Under the pieces are notes generated by a model, which searched no databases, was not told the origin of the DNA, and worked only from the letters and a program-made list of their open reading frames with translations. Of a stretch of DNA of 64,000 nt, positions 16,680 through 25,291 are shown piece after piece. This DNA is from Billgrantia kenyensis. GTDB taxonomy: Bacteria > Pseudomonadota > Gammaproteobacteria > Pseudomonadales > Halomonadaceae. Every line of letters starts with the position of its first letter. The first letter of the stretch is position 1. A program made the position numbers and the translations under genes. The stretch spans positions 186,001 to 250,000 of the forward strand of contig NZ_JACEFT010000001.1 in the NCBI RefSeq assembly GCF_013697085.1, written 5' to 3'.

Positions 16680-18386
16680 CTAGTAGAGGCGCAAGCCGAC
16701 CCGCGTGATGCGATTGCCTTCCATCTCGCTGACCACCCAATGAATGCCGTGCCAGTCGACGTCGTCCCCCACCACCGGATGGCCACCCACGCGCAGGGAG
16801 ACGAATTCGGCGAGCGTCATCTCGCTTTCGCCGGGGCTGAGCGTCAAGCCGTAGACACTCGCAATATCCTTCATCAGAGCGTCACCGTCGAACGTGAAGG
16901 TGCCGAAGAAGGCGCGCTCACGTTTGAGTTTGGCCTCGCCACTGAACAGCCTGTTGAGTGCCGGCAGGTCTTCGCTGCGCCCAATGACGCAAATGACGTC
17001 GCCTGGCTTGAGCCGGGTGCTGCCCTTGGGGTGCAGCATGGCATGCTGGCGAAAAAGCGCTGAGATCACCGCCCCGGAAGGAAAACGCAACAGGCGGATG
17101 GGCACGTCATCGAGATCCTCGTTGTCCACCTTGTAGACGAACATTTCGTAGTCATTCTCGGGTAGGATGCCGAGCGGGCCACGATGGTTGGGGGTGACCC
17201 CCTCGGGTATCTCGACTCTGGTCCAGCGCGCCATGAGGGGCAAGGTGCCGCCTTGAATAAGGAGTGACAGCAACACGACGGCGAATGCGACATTGAAGTA
17301 GAGCCCGGCATTTTCCACGCCGCCGATCACCGGGAAGATGGCCAGTACGATGGGTACCGCCCCGCGCAGCCCGACCCAGGAAATGAAGCCGATCTCACGC
17401 CAGCGAAAACGAAAGAATGGCTTGACGGTGATCAGCACGGCCAGGGGGCGGGCAATGAAGATCAGGGCCAGAGCCACGAGCGAGGCCGGCAGGAAGAATT
17501 CGAGCAGCCCCGATGGGCTGACCAATAGCCCGAGGATCAGGAACAGGCCGATCTGACTCAGCCAGGCCAGTCCGTCATGGACCGGCAGGATGAAGTTGAG
17601 ATGGCGGCCAGGCTGGTTGCCGATCATCAGGCCGGTCAGGTAAATGGCCAGGAAGCCGCTCCCACCAAAGAAGCTCGTGATTCCGAAGATGCAGAAGCCA
17701 AGGCCCAGGGCAAGCAGCGAATAGAGCCCCGGCGCCAGGTCGAGCCAGCGCAGCAGCTTGGCGCTCAGCCAGCCGCCGCCCAAACCGATGACCAGGGCGA
17801 GGCCGAACTGCAGAAACATGAACATGGCAGTCGAGGCCGGCCCGCGGATATCCCCTACCAGCAACTCCACCAGCAGGAGGGTCAGGAAAATAGCCATCGG
17901 ATCGTTGGTGCCTGACTCGATCTCGAGTGTGGCGCTTACCCGTTCGTTGAGGTGCACGCCGCGACCGCTGAGCATCGAGAAAACGGCAGCGGCATCGGTA
18001 GAGCCGACGATGGCTCCGACCAGCAGGCCCTGCACCAGGGTGAGATCGAAGATCCACATGGCGAACAGGCCGATCACCCCGCTGGTGACGAAGACGCCAA
18101 GCGTCGCCAGCGACAAGGCCGGCTTGAAGCCTACACGGAACGTCTTCAGGCGAGTGCGCAGGCCCCCATCGAGCAGGATCATGGCCAAAGCCAGGTGGCC
18201 GATAAGAAACGCGAGGGAGTAATCGTCGAACTGAACGCCAAGTATGCCCTCTTCTCCTGCCAGCATGCCCAGTCCGAGGAAAATCAGTAGAAGGGGCAGT
18301 CCGACCATCGAGGAGATGCGGCTGGCCACGACGCTGAGCGCGATGAGAAAGCCGGAAAGCAGAAAAAGGGTGTTGATGGTGTCCAT
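16680..18386 (-). CDS. nhaP2: K+/H+ antiporter NhaP2 (CvrA), CPA1 family
   Basis: A 568-residue inner-membrane protein. About twelve transmembrane helices span residues 5-390, with the cation/proton antiporter motif VGSTDAAAVFSML (about 147-159) and TNDPMAIFLTL. A TrkA_C-like regulatory domain with VICVIGRSEDLPALNRLF follows at about 400-480, then a CorC_HlyC-type C-terminal domain. NhaP2 exports K+ in exchange for protons and supports growth at low osmolarity or high K+, relevant in a halophile. Confidence 0.92.
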   Translation of the reverse strand: MDTINTLFLLSGFLIALSVVASRISSMVGLPLLLIFLGLGMLAGEEGILGVQFDDYSLAFLIGHLALAMILLDGGLRTRLKTFRVGFKPALSLATLGVFVTSGVIGLFAMWIFDLTLVQGLLVGAIVGSTDAAAVFSMLSGRGVHLNERVSATLEIESGTNDPMAIFLTLLLVELLVGDIRGPASTAMFMFLQFGLALVIGLGGGWLSAKLLRWLDLAPGLYSLLALGLGFCIFGITSFFGGSGFLAIYLTGLMIGNQPGRHLNFILPVHDGLAWLSQIGLFLILGLLVSPSGLLEFFLPASLVALALIFIARPLAVLITVKPFFRFRWREIGFISWVGLRGAVPIVLAIFPVIGGVENAGLYFNVAFAVVLLSLLIQGGTLPLMARWTRVEIPEGVTPNHRGPLGILPENDYEMFVYKVDNEDLDDVPIRLLRFPSGAVISALFRQHAMLHPKGSTRLKPGDVICVIGRSEDLPALNRLFSGEAKLKRERAFFGTFTFDGDALMKDIASVYGLTLSPGESEMTLAEFVSLRVGGHPVVGDDVDWHGIHWVVSEMEGNRITRVGLRLY

Positions 18387-18523
18387 GCATGACCTCGGGC
18401 TGGAGTCGCTCCATTATGCCATGGGCGATCGGGCTCCCGCAGGTGGGTTTCCTCTGGCCATGCCTGGCATGACAACGATAAACTGCCGGCTTACCAAAGA
18501 TCACGTTGTTGCTTTGGAGATCC

Positions 18524-19786
18524 ATGACCAAACCTCTCGCCAGGCTGATGGCTGCACTGATTTCTGCGATCGTTGCCTGGGCGGTGTTGCTCTCCCTGCC
18601 GTTGCTGGCCGATACCCCGCCGGGTGATGATGATCCTCTGCCCGTCCCTCCGCTGCAGCTCGATACCAGGGTTATGGTTTTCCCCCCACTTGTTGGGCAA
18701 GAAATCCAGACACAGAGCGAACTCTCGCCACTGGTTGAAGTGCCGCCGGTTGTCGATGGCCCCGGCTTTCTCCCGCAGCTGTTGGGAGAGTCGGCATCGC
18801 CTGGCCTGCAGGCCGAGGCATCGGATGAGGCATCTTCTGCCGTGCCCTCGGTGGCTAGCCAGCCCCCCGATCCCATCATCCTGCCCCCTGTCACAGAGAT
18901 CGCCGTGACGCTCGACTGGTACCTGAACCCGCAGCACGCCACCTTGCTCGTGGCACGGGAAAAAGGGATGTTTCAGCGGCGTGGACTGGAGGTGACCCTG
19001 GTGACGCCGGCCGATCCCAATGTGCCTGCCAAGCTGCTTGCCGCCGGGCGTACCGATCTTGTCGTCGGACGGCAGCCACAACTCCATCTGCTGACAGACA
19101 AGGGGGTGCCGCTGGTGCGCGTAGCCACGCTGCTGTCCGCGCCCGTCTCAGGGTTGGTCCTGCGGGCAGAGCACGACGACGAGATGGCGCTCGAGGGGAT
19201 GAAGCTCGGATTTACCGATGCCGATGGGCGAGATGTGATGCTGGCCAGTGCGTTGGCCGAGCTGCTGGGGACGGCCAACGGCCTGGCGCTCGTGGAGTTG
19301 CAGGATGTTGACTATGCCATGCTCGAGGCCATGCGCGGAAAGAGTGTGGATGGTGCGATGGTGCATCATCGCTACCTCCTGCCTCGCCAGTTGGCGGACG
19401 AGGGTGTGCTGACACGCGTGCTGCCGGTCGAAGAACTGGGGGTGCCAGTACATGATGGCCTGATCTTGATGGCCAACCGGGAACGCCTTAATGGCAAGCG
19501 GGAAGAGATTCACCGCCTGGTTTCGGCGCTTGAGGAAGCCGCGCTGTGGATCGTCAACCATCCCGTCGAGGCATGGGAGTTGCTCGAGGCGTCCGAGCCC
19601 GCGCTGGCCGACTCGGCCAGCCGTGAGGCCTGGAAGGAGATAATGCCGCGACTCGCCCTGCAGCCGGCTGCCCTCGACCAGGGGCGCTACCTGCGCCTGG
19701 AACATTTCCTGTTCGAGGCCGGTATCATCGAGGCCATTCGCCCGATGGACCGGCTCGCCATCGATATCGGGGCTCCCATGCAGTGA
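18524..19786 (+). CDS. Orphan ABC substrate-binding protein, SsuA/THI5-like (NMT1 domain)
   Basis: A 420-residue exported protein. A signal peptide or anchor (about residues 8-30) is followed by an unusual proline- and acid-rich linker of about 90 residues. The NMT1/THI5-like domain then starts near residue 124 (EIAVTLDWYLNPQHATLLVA; REKGMFQRRGLEV; GRTDLVVGRQPQL). Members bind pyrimidine precursors, sulfonates or nitrate for ABC import. No permease or ATPase lies nearby, so it is an orphan. GGAG lies four bases before the ATG at 18524. The gene is divergent from nhaP2 and ends five bases from convergent ybfF. Confidence 0.8.
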   Translation: MTKPLARLMAALISAIVAWAVLLSLPLLADTPPGDDDPLPVPPLQLDTRVMVFPPLVGQEIQTQSELSPLVEVPPVVDGPGFLPQLLGESASPGLQAEASDEASSAVPSVASQPPDPIILPPVTEIAVTLDWYLNPQHATLLVAREKGMFQRRGLEVTLVTPADPNVPAKLLAAGRTDLVVGRQPQLHLLTDKGVPLVRVATLLSAPVSGLVLRAEHDDEMALEGMKLGFTDADGRDVMLASALAELLGTANGLALVELQDVDYAMLEAMRGKSVDGAMVHHRYLLPRQLADEGVLTRVLPVEELGVPVHDGLILMANRERLNGKREEIHRLVSALEEAALWIVNHPVEAWELLEASEPALADSASREAWKEIMPRLALQPAALDQGRYLRLEHFLFEAGIIEAIRPMDRLAIDIGAPMQ

Positions 19787-19790
19787 CGAG

Positions 19791-20573
19791 TTACTCCGCC
19801 AGCGAGGAAAGAAACTCGTTGACTGCGTTCTGGAACGCTTCAGGCTGCTCGGCATGAAGCCAGTGACCGGCGTTATCGAGGGTTTCGACCCGGGCATTGG
19901 GGAGTATCTCGCGTAGCCTCGGCAGCGCCGAGTCCGGCACGTAGTGCGACTGGCCTCCCCGCAGCACCAATGTCGCGCCTTCAAAGGGAGCTTCTCCAGC
20001 CGGGGCCTGCATGATGTCCGTATAGCCGGCTTCTATCTGGTCGAGGCCAAGGCGCAGCTGAAGACCTCCCTCCTCGCCTCGCTCCAGATTGGTCGCCAGG
20101 AACAGCCGAACGGCCCGCTCCTGAACATGTTCTGCCAGCAGGGCATCGGCTTCGCGACGATTTTCGGGCTTGCCGCGCTCCAGGTTCCTGAGGGCGGCAA
20201 ATACCGCATCGTGGCCATGCCCATAAGCCTGTGGTGCGATATCCGCCACGATCAGCGAGGCCACGCGCTCCGGCGCCTGGCGGGCCAGGCTGATGACGAC
20301 CTTGCCCCCCATGGAATGCCCCAGCAAGTGAGCCCGGTCGATCCGTAGGCGATCCATCAGCGCCAGCAGGTCGTCGGCCATCTCGCGATAGCTCATTCCC
20401 TCAGCGTGAGGGGAGCGGCCATGATTGCGCAGATCGACAGCCACCACCCGCCTGGCCTGTTGCCACTGTTTGACGTGGGATCGCCAGTTGTCTGCGTTGC
20501 CCAGCAGGCCATGAACGACGATGAGCGGCGTGCCTTCACCACCGGTATCCTGATAATTGAGATGCACAGTCAT
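19791..20573 (-). CDS. ybfF: Alpha/beta-hydrolase esterase, YbfF-like
   Basis: A 260-residue alpha/beta hydrolase: the oxyanion motif HGLLGNADNW (about residues 21-30), DLRNHGRSPH, the nucleophile elbow GHSMGG (Ser about 97) and the catalytic His in NAGHWLHAEQP (about 238). This matches YbfF, an esterase able to cleave short acyl and acyl-CoA esters in vitro; its natural substrate is unknown. GGAGG lies just before the ATG. It follows yhhQ by 30 bases on the same strand and may share its transcript. Confidence 0.88.
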   Translation of the reverse strand: MTVHLNYQDTGGEGTPLIVVHGLLGNADNWRSHVKQWQQARRVVAVDLRNHGRSPHAEGMSYREMADDLLALMDRLRIDRAHLLGHSMGGKVVISLARQAPERVASLIVADIAPQAYGHGHDAVFAALRNLERGKPENRREADALLAEHVQERAVRLFLATNLERGEEGGLQLRLGLDQIEAGYTDIMQAPAGEAPFEGATLVLRGGQSHYVPDSALPRLREILPNARVETLDNAGHWLHAEQPEAFQNAVNEFLSSLAE

Positions 20574-20603
20574 CCTTCCTCCCGTTGCTTGTCCTTTCGG
20601 CCA

Positions 20604-21275
20604 TCACGAGCGCTGGGGCGCAAGGTCTTGTTGGCCGGTGAATTCAACCAGCCTGCGGCTCAGCCAAGCCAGCAGTACCCCGTAGAGCGGCAGGAAGAAC
20701 AGCAGACTGACGCCGAGCTTGATCACGTAGTCGACGACCGCAATCTCGACCCAGTTGGCCGCCATGAAGGGATCGGGGCTGCGATAAAAAGCCATGGCGA
20801 AGAATCCGGCCGTATCGGCAAGATTGCCCAATACGGTGGAAATGGCTGGCGCCAGCCACCAGGAGCCGATATTGCGCAGGCGATCGAACACCTGCACGTC
20901 GAGCAACTGGCCGAGCACATAGGCCATGAAGCTTGCCAAGGCGATTCTCGCCACGAACAGGTTCCACTCCCCCAATGCCTCGAAGCCGACGTAGGTGCCT
21001 CGCGGAAAGACCACCGAAACGACATAGGAGATCAACAAGGCTGGGAGCATCACCCGCATGACGATGGCGCGGGCCTGTTCCTTGCCGAACAGTCGCACGG
21101 TGAGGTCGGTCGCCAGAAAAATGAAGGGAAAACTGAAGGCGCCCCAGGTGGTATGGAAGCCAAATAGAGTAAAGGGAAGTTGAACCAGATAGTTGCTGGC
21201 GGCGATCACGAAGATATGGAACGACACCAGCAGCAGCAAGCAGCGACGTTGCTGTGCTTCCGTCAGCACGAACAT
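20604..21275 (-). CDS. yhhQ: Queuosine precursor transporter YhhQ
   Basis: A 223-residue inner-membrane protein with about six transmembrane segments. The family marks are LFGKEQAR, the FASFMAYVLGQLLDVQVF-like helix (here LASFMAYVLGQLLDVQVF) and NWVEIAVVDYVIKLGVS. YhhQ imports queuosine precursors such as preQ0 or preQ1 for tRNA modification. AAGGA precedes the ATG. It is driven by a near-consensus promoter about 100 bases upstream, giving a structured leader. Confidence 0.92.
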   Translation of the reverse strand: MFVLTEAQQRRCLLLLVSFHIFVIAASNYLVQLPFTLFGFHTTWGAFSFPFIFLATDLTVRLFGKEQARAIVMRVMLPALLISYVVSVVFPRGTYVGFEALGEWNLFVARIALASFMAYVLGQLLDVQVFDRLRNIGSWWLAPAISTVLGNLADTAGFFAMAFYRSPDPFMAANWVEIAVVDYVIKLGVSLLFFLPLYGVLLAWLSRRLVEFTGQQDLAPQRS

Positions 21276-21323
21276 GAGCGAGTCCTTTTTAAGGCCGTCA
21301 AGGCCAGGGTGAGATCGAGGGGT

Positions 21324-21399
21324 GAGGGAACCCTCGCCGCTATCCTGCCGGATAGCGCCATGAGGCGGGCATTATACGTGGCCCAGTCTCGCTGGCCAA
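21324..21399 (-). promoter_or_regulatory. yhhQ promoter with structured 5' leader
   Basis: On the minus strand TTGGCC (21394-21399), a 17-bp spacer and a perfect TATAAT (21371-21376) form a strong sigma-70 promoter. The leader to the yhhQ start is about 90 bases and holds two hairpins: GCTATCC/GGATAGC (21339-21356) and GAGGG/CCCTC (21324-21335). I do not recognise a preQ1 riboswitch consensus in it. Confidence 0.7.
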
Positions 21400-21424
21400 T
21401 GGGCCATGGGGGGCAGGATCAATT

Positions 21425-21453
21425 CACTGCGCCGCCCGATGGGCGGCGCAGTG
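21425..21453 (-). terminator. Hairpin downstream of prpE
   Basis: A perfect 13-bp stem CACTGCGCCGCCC/GGGCGGCGCAGTG with a 3-base loop sits 32 bases after the prpE stop and just upstream of the yhhQ promoter. It probably ends the prpE transcript, although the following GAATTGATCC is not a strong U-tract. Confidence 0.65.
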
Positions 21454-21484
21454 GCACTGGTGGTCCAGCAGATCTGGGGATTCG

Positions 21485-23395
21485 TCAGAGCTGACGAGCT
21501 TCGTGGGCAGAGCCCACCTCGCGATCCTTCATGGCCTCGTGTACGTCCTGCAGGCTGGCCGGATCGTCAATGGTCGAGGGGACGCCGTACTCCTTGCCGT
21601 CGGCGATGCTGCGCAGCAGCTTGCGCAGGATCTTGCCCGAACGCGTCTTGGGCAGCCGGTTGACCACCAGTACCTGCTTGAAACAGGCGATCGGGCCGAT
21701 CTTTTCCCGCACCAGGGCAATCAGTTCGTTCTCAAGTGTGACTTCGTCGCCATCGAAACCATCCTTGGGAATGACGAGACCAACCGGGATCTGCCCCTTG
21801 AGAGCGTCATGAATCCCGATCACGGCGCACTCGGCCACGGCGGAATGCGCCCCCACGACTTCTTCCATCTCACCGGTCGAAAGCCTGTGGCCCGCCACGT
21901 TGATCACGTCATCGGTGCGCCCCATGATGAACAGGTAACCCTCCTCATCGAAATAGCCGCCGTCGCCGGTCAGGTAATAGCCCGGGTATGCCGCCATGTA
22001 GGCACTGTGGAAACGCTTGGGGTCGCCCCAGACGCCGACCAGGCAGCCCGGAGGCATGGGCTGCTTGATGACCACGCTGCCCTGCTCCATCGCCTTGACC
22101 GGCTCCGCTTCACGATCGAGAATCTGAACGTTGAAGCCAGGTACCGGCACAGTGGCACTACCGGCCTTGGTCGGCATCGCCTCGAGCCCCTGCAGGTTGG
22201 CGGCAATCGGCCAGCCCGTTTCGGTCTGCCACCAATGGTCGATCACCGGAACCTCGAGAAGGTCATCGAGCCAGTGGTAGGTGGGTGGGTCGAGCCTCTC
22301 GCCGGCAAGGTACAGCGCCTTGAGGCAGGAAATGTCGTACTGCTGCATCAGCTTGCCGTCCGGGTCTTCCTTCTTGATCGCGCGGAAGGCCGTCGGTGCG
22401 GTAAAGAAGCTTTTCACCCGGTACTGACTGATCAGGCGCCAGAAGGCGCCGGCATCCGGCGTTTTGACGGGCTTGCCCTCGTATACCACAGTGGTGCAGC
22501 CACGCAGCAGCGGCGCGTAGACGATATAGGAGTGTCCTACCACCCAGCCCACGTCCGAAGCCGAGAAGAAGACGTCGCCGGGGCTTACGTCATAAATGGT
22601 ATCCATCGAATAGTGCAGGGCCACCGCATAACCTGCGGTGTCGCGCACCACCCCCTTGGGCTTGCCTGTCGTGCCCGAGGTATAAAGCACGTAGAGAGGG
22701 TCGCTGCCCTTGACCGGAACACAATCGGCGGGTTTGGCGTGCTTCACGACTTCCACCCAGTCATGGTCGCGTGCGCCGAGTTCGGCTCGCTGCTGGTCGC
22801 GCTGGAGGAAGATGCAGGCATCGGGCTTGTGCTCGCTCTGCTCGATCGCCTGGTCGATATTGGGCTTGTAGGGGATCACCCGGTCGATTTCGATACCGCA
22901 GGAGGCCGCAACCACGACCTTGGGCTGGGCATCGTCGATGCGAACGGCAAGTTCATGCGGGGCAAAGCCACCGAACACCACGGAGTGTATGGCACCGAGA
23001 CGGGCGCAGGCGTACATCGCCACCAGAGCCTCCGGCACCATGGGCATGTAGATCACGACCCGGTCGCCTTTGGTCACGCCAAGGCCCTGCAGCGCGCCGG
23101 CAAAGAGCGCCACCTCGTCGCGCATTTCACGATAGGTCAGCGTACGCTTGCTGCCGGTAACCGGGGAGTCCCAGTAGATGGCAGGCTGATCACCACGCCC
23201 CTGCTCCACGTGATGGTCGAGTGCCGCGTGGCAGATGTTCATCTCGCCATCGGTAAACCAGCGTGCATGGCCCTGATCGTCGTATTCGAGCACGGTACTG
23301 GGCGGAGTGAACCATGGAATCCGTTGTGCCTGCTCGGCCCAGAAGGATTCCGGCTGTTCGATCGAGCGTTGAAATTCGTTTTTGTAGATTGCCAT
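21485..23395 (-). CDS. prpE: Propionyl-CoA synthetase PrpE (acetyl-CoA synthetase family)
   Basis: About 636 residues of the AMP-forming acyl-CoA synthetase family. The P-loop-like LYTSGTTGKPKGVVRD, the ASDVGWVVGHSYIVYAPLL region, WWQTETGWP, and the C-terminal LPKTRSGKILRK with the catalytic lysine that Pat enzymes acetylate are all present. The FQRSIEQPESFWAEQA start and overall pattern match PrpE better than Acs, so propionate is the likely substrate. I prefer the ATG at 23395, which aligns with PrpE; an ATG at 23413 adds six residues, and neither has a good ribosome site. No other prp genes are adjacent. Confidence 0.88.
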   Translation of the reverse strand: MAIYKNEFQRSIEQPESFWAEQAQRIPWFTPPSTVLEYDDQGHARWFTDGEMNICHAALDHHVEQGRGDQPAIYWDSPVTGSKRTLTYREMRDEVALFAGALQGLGVTKGDRVVIYMPMVPEALVAMYACARLGAIHSVVFGGFAPHELAVRIDDAQPKVVVAASCGIEIDRVIPYKPNIDQAIEQSEHKPDACIFLQRDQQRAELGARDHDWVEVVKHAKPADCVPVKGSDPLYVLYTSGTTGKPKGVVRDTAGYAVALHYSMDTIYDVSPGDVFFSASDVGWVVGHSYIVYAPLLRGCTTVVYEGKPVKTPDAGAFWRLISQYRVKSFFTAPTAFRAIKKEDPDGKLMQQYDISCLKALYLAGERLDPPTYHWLDDLLEVPVIDHWWQTETGWPIAANLQGLEAMPTKAGSATVPVPGFNVQILDREAEPVKAMEQGSVVIKQPMPPGCLVGVWGDPKRFHSAYMAAYPGYYLTGDGGYFDEEGYLFIMGRTDDVINVAGHRLSTGEMEEVVGAHSAVAECAVIGIHDALKGQIPVGLVIPKDGFDGDEVTLENELIALVREKIGPIACFKQVLVVNRLPKTRSGKILRKLLRSIADGKEYGVPSTIDDPASLQDVHEAMKDREVGSAHEARQL

Positions 23396-23754
23396 GAGCG
23401 TCTTGTCCGACATCGAAGGAGAACTTTGATTGTTGACACTTTAGAGACTTTTATAGAGTTTTCCTTCATACCATTGGCTAATGTGTCGGAAACAGCGGGC
23501 AAAAGCGATTTTTTCTTCAGAGGTTGTCGACAATCGCGCGCTATCGGCAAGGCACAGGTGGGCATGGGTTGATTCTTCGTTTGACAGCCGGAGAGTCACT
23601 ATCAATGATGACTAAATCAGCAATGCCAAGACCAATCCGGGCACTGCGTTGACCTCCGGGATGCGCCATGTTGGCTGACATCTGGAATCGAGGCAGCGCC
23701 TGAAGCCCAGCCTGAGCCAACAGCACGCTCGCGCAGCCACAACGGGAGATCATC
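23396..23754. other. Intergenic region between prpE and the ArsR-type gene
   Basis: About 360 bases without a convincing gene on either strand. It must hold the divergent promoters. On the plus strand TTGACA (23581-23586) with a 17-bp spacer before AATGAT is a moderate promoter candidate for the regulator. On the minus strand I see no clear sigma-70 promoter for prpE; a TATAAA near 23449-23454 lacks a matching -35 box, so an activator may be required. No repeat or riboswitch recognised. Confidence 0.5.
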
Positions 23755-24075
23755 ATGAGCACCTCGCATAGCGCTGCAGCCCGTCTCCTCCAGGCCGGCA
23801 ATCCGGCCATCGATCATGCCACTGCCCTGCTAAAGGCTCTGGCCAACGACAATCGCCTGCGCATCCTGTGCCACCTCGACGGCACCGAGCTCTCGGTAAC
23901 CGAGCTCAACCAGCGACTCTCGCTTAGCCAATCGGCCCTGTCCCAGCACCTGGCGATACTGAGACGAGAAGGACTGGTCTCGACTCGCCGGGCGTCGCAG
24001 ACCATCTACTACTCGCTGCAGGGCGATCAGGCCAGCCAGATGATCGATGCGCTGGTTCGGCTTCAGGAGTTCTGA
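23755..24075 (+). CDS. ArsR-family winged-helix transcriptional regulator
   Basis: A 106-residue regulator with an ArsR-type winged helix: LLKALANDNRLRILCHLDG, the recognition helix LSQSALSQHLAILRREGLV and the wing RRASQTIYYSL. It resembles the NolR/BigR/YgaV subgroup. Only one cysteine (about residue 40) is visible, so a metal- or persulfide-sensing cysteine pair is absent and the signal is unknown. GGGAG lies upstream of the ATG. Possible targets are prpE, divergent across a 360-base gap, or its own promoter. Confidence 0.85.
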   Translation: MSTSHSAAARLLQAGNPAIDHATALLKALANDNRLRILCHLDGTELSVTELNQRLSLSQSALSQHLAILRREGLVSTRRASQTIYYSLQGDQASQMIDALVRLQEF

Positions 24076-24103
24076 TGCATGCCGATTGGCCTCCTGCCTC
24101 AGC

Positions 24104-25144
24104 TCAGCGCTTTTCCCAGCGGCTAGCCTCGAGCCGCTCCAGAATGCGGTCAAGCGCACCTTCGACACCACGGCTCATGGCCATGCCGAAGCGTTCCGCC
24201 ATTGGATGACGCGCTTCCAGGCGCACGCTGACGACACGGGCCTCTTCCATACGGGAGACGAGGTAGGCTTCGCCGGTACCAAGTGCATCAATCAACCCCT
24301 TGTCGAAGGCATCGTGGCCGTACCACACCTCCCCCGTGGCCACGGCTTCGATATCCAGGCTCGGGCGGCGCTCGGCCACGTGCTTCTTGAACAGGTCGTG
24401 AATATTCTCGAGATCCGACTGGAATTTTTCGCGCCCCTCCGGTGTGTTTTCCCCGAACACGGTTAGAGTTCGCTTGTACTCACCGGCCGTGAGCAGCTCC
24501 ACATCGACATCGTGCCGCTTGAGCAGGCGGTGGACATTGGGAAGCTGGGCAACAACGCCGATGGAGCCCAGCACGGCAAAGGGAGCGGCACGCAGGTGGT
24601 CCGCGGCGCATGCCATCAGATAGCCGCCGCTGGCCGCTACCTTGTCGACGCACACCGTGGTGGTAAGCCCCGCCTCTCGCAACCGGTCGACCTGGGCCGC
24701 GGCCAGGCCATAGGAGTGGACCAGCCCGCCCGCGGATTCGAGACGGATCACCACTTCGTCCCCTTTCGCTGCGGCTGCCATTACGGCGGAAATCTCCTCA
24801 CCCAGGCGCCCCACTCCGCTCGCTTTCAGGTCGCCTTGAAAGTCGAGCACCCAGACAGTGCTGCGGCTGTCCTGTGCCTGCTTGTCGCCGCTCCGGGAGC
24901 GGTGCTTGTCATCGCGTCGGAAGGTCTTGACCAGGCGCTTGCGGGCGCTTGGCGCGGTGGCAGCGAGGGCCAGACGGCGACGGCGATACTCGAGGTTGTC
25001 GTTGAGCTCCTCCACACGCAGCCGGGTCCGTCCGCCCGATTCGCTCTTGATCCGTACGATCACCATTATCACGACCGCGACCAGCAAGGTGAGGAGCGAC
25101 ATCTGTACGACGAAGCGCCCGATATCCATCAGCCATTCATTCAC
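24104..25144 (-). CDS. sohB: Inner-membrane peptidase SohB (S49 family)
   Basis: A 346-residue serine protease of the SppA/SohB family (E. coli SohB 349 aa). One N-terminal membrane helix lies at about residues 8-32 and a cytoplasmic or periplasmic linker rich in Arg follows. The protease domain has the catalytic serine in DKVAASGGYLMA and lysine in LTAGEYKRTLT. It is thought to degrade signal peptides or membrane protein fragments. The start is a GTG at 25144 with GGAG seven bases upstream, giving the typical VNEWLMDIG N-terminus; the frame is open 84 codons further but lacks support. Confidence 0.88.
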   Translation of the reverse strand: MNEWLMDIGRFVVQMSLLTLLVAVVIMVIVRIKSESGGRTRLRVEELNDNLEYRRRRLALAATAPSARKRLVKTFRRDDKHRSRSGDKQAQDSRSTVWVLDFQGDLKASGVGRLGEEISAVMAAAAKGDEVVIRLESAGGLVHSYGLAAAQVDRLREAGLTTTVCVDKVAASGGYLMACAADHLRAAPFAVLGSIGVVAQLPNVHRLLKRHDVDVELLTAGEYKRTLTVFGENTPEGREKFQSDLENIHDLFKKHVAERRPSLDIEAVATGEVWYGHDAFDKGLIDALGTGEAYLVSRMEEARVVSVRLEARHPMAERFGMAMSRGVEGALDRILERLEASRWEKR

Positions 25145-25214
25145 GTCTTCACTCCATGGATTGAAGATGTCCCAATCGTGACCCTGGCCGGGGGCAATGA
25201 CAATGGGCTTGATT

Positions 25215-25228
25215 GAAACAATTGTTTG
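25215..25228. promoter_or_regulatory. PsrA-like palindrome between sohB and the SCP2 gene
   Basis: GAAAC-AATT-GTTTG, centred on a perfect 12-bp palindrome AAACAATTGTTT (25216-25227), fits the (G/C)AAAC-N2-4-GTTT(G/C) box described for the fatty-acid-responsive TetR regulator PsrA of pseudomonads. It lies in the divergent region. Whether a PsrA homologue exists here cannot be seen. Confidence 0.45.
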
Positions 25229-25291
25229 AAATACTCTCTGGTTTGACAGGACTGTTTGAGTCCGCATGGTCATCAACAAAGGAATAGCTTC

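Noticed and set aside
21276..21370. preQ1 riboswitch before yhhQ
   Set aside because: The two hairpins lack the short preQ1 pseudoknot pattern and A-rich tail; kept only as a structured leader.
21503..23572. Very long open frame (689 codons) on the plus strand opposite prpE
   Set aside because: It is antisense to a gene with full PrpE motifs; high GC makes the complementary frame open. It shows no family features and no ribosome site.
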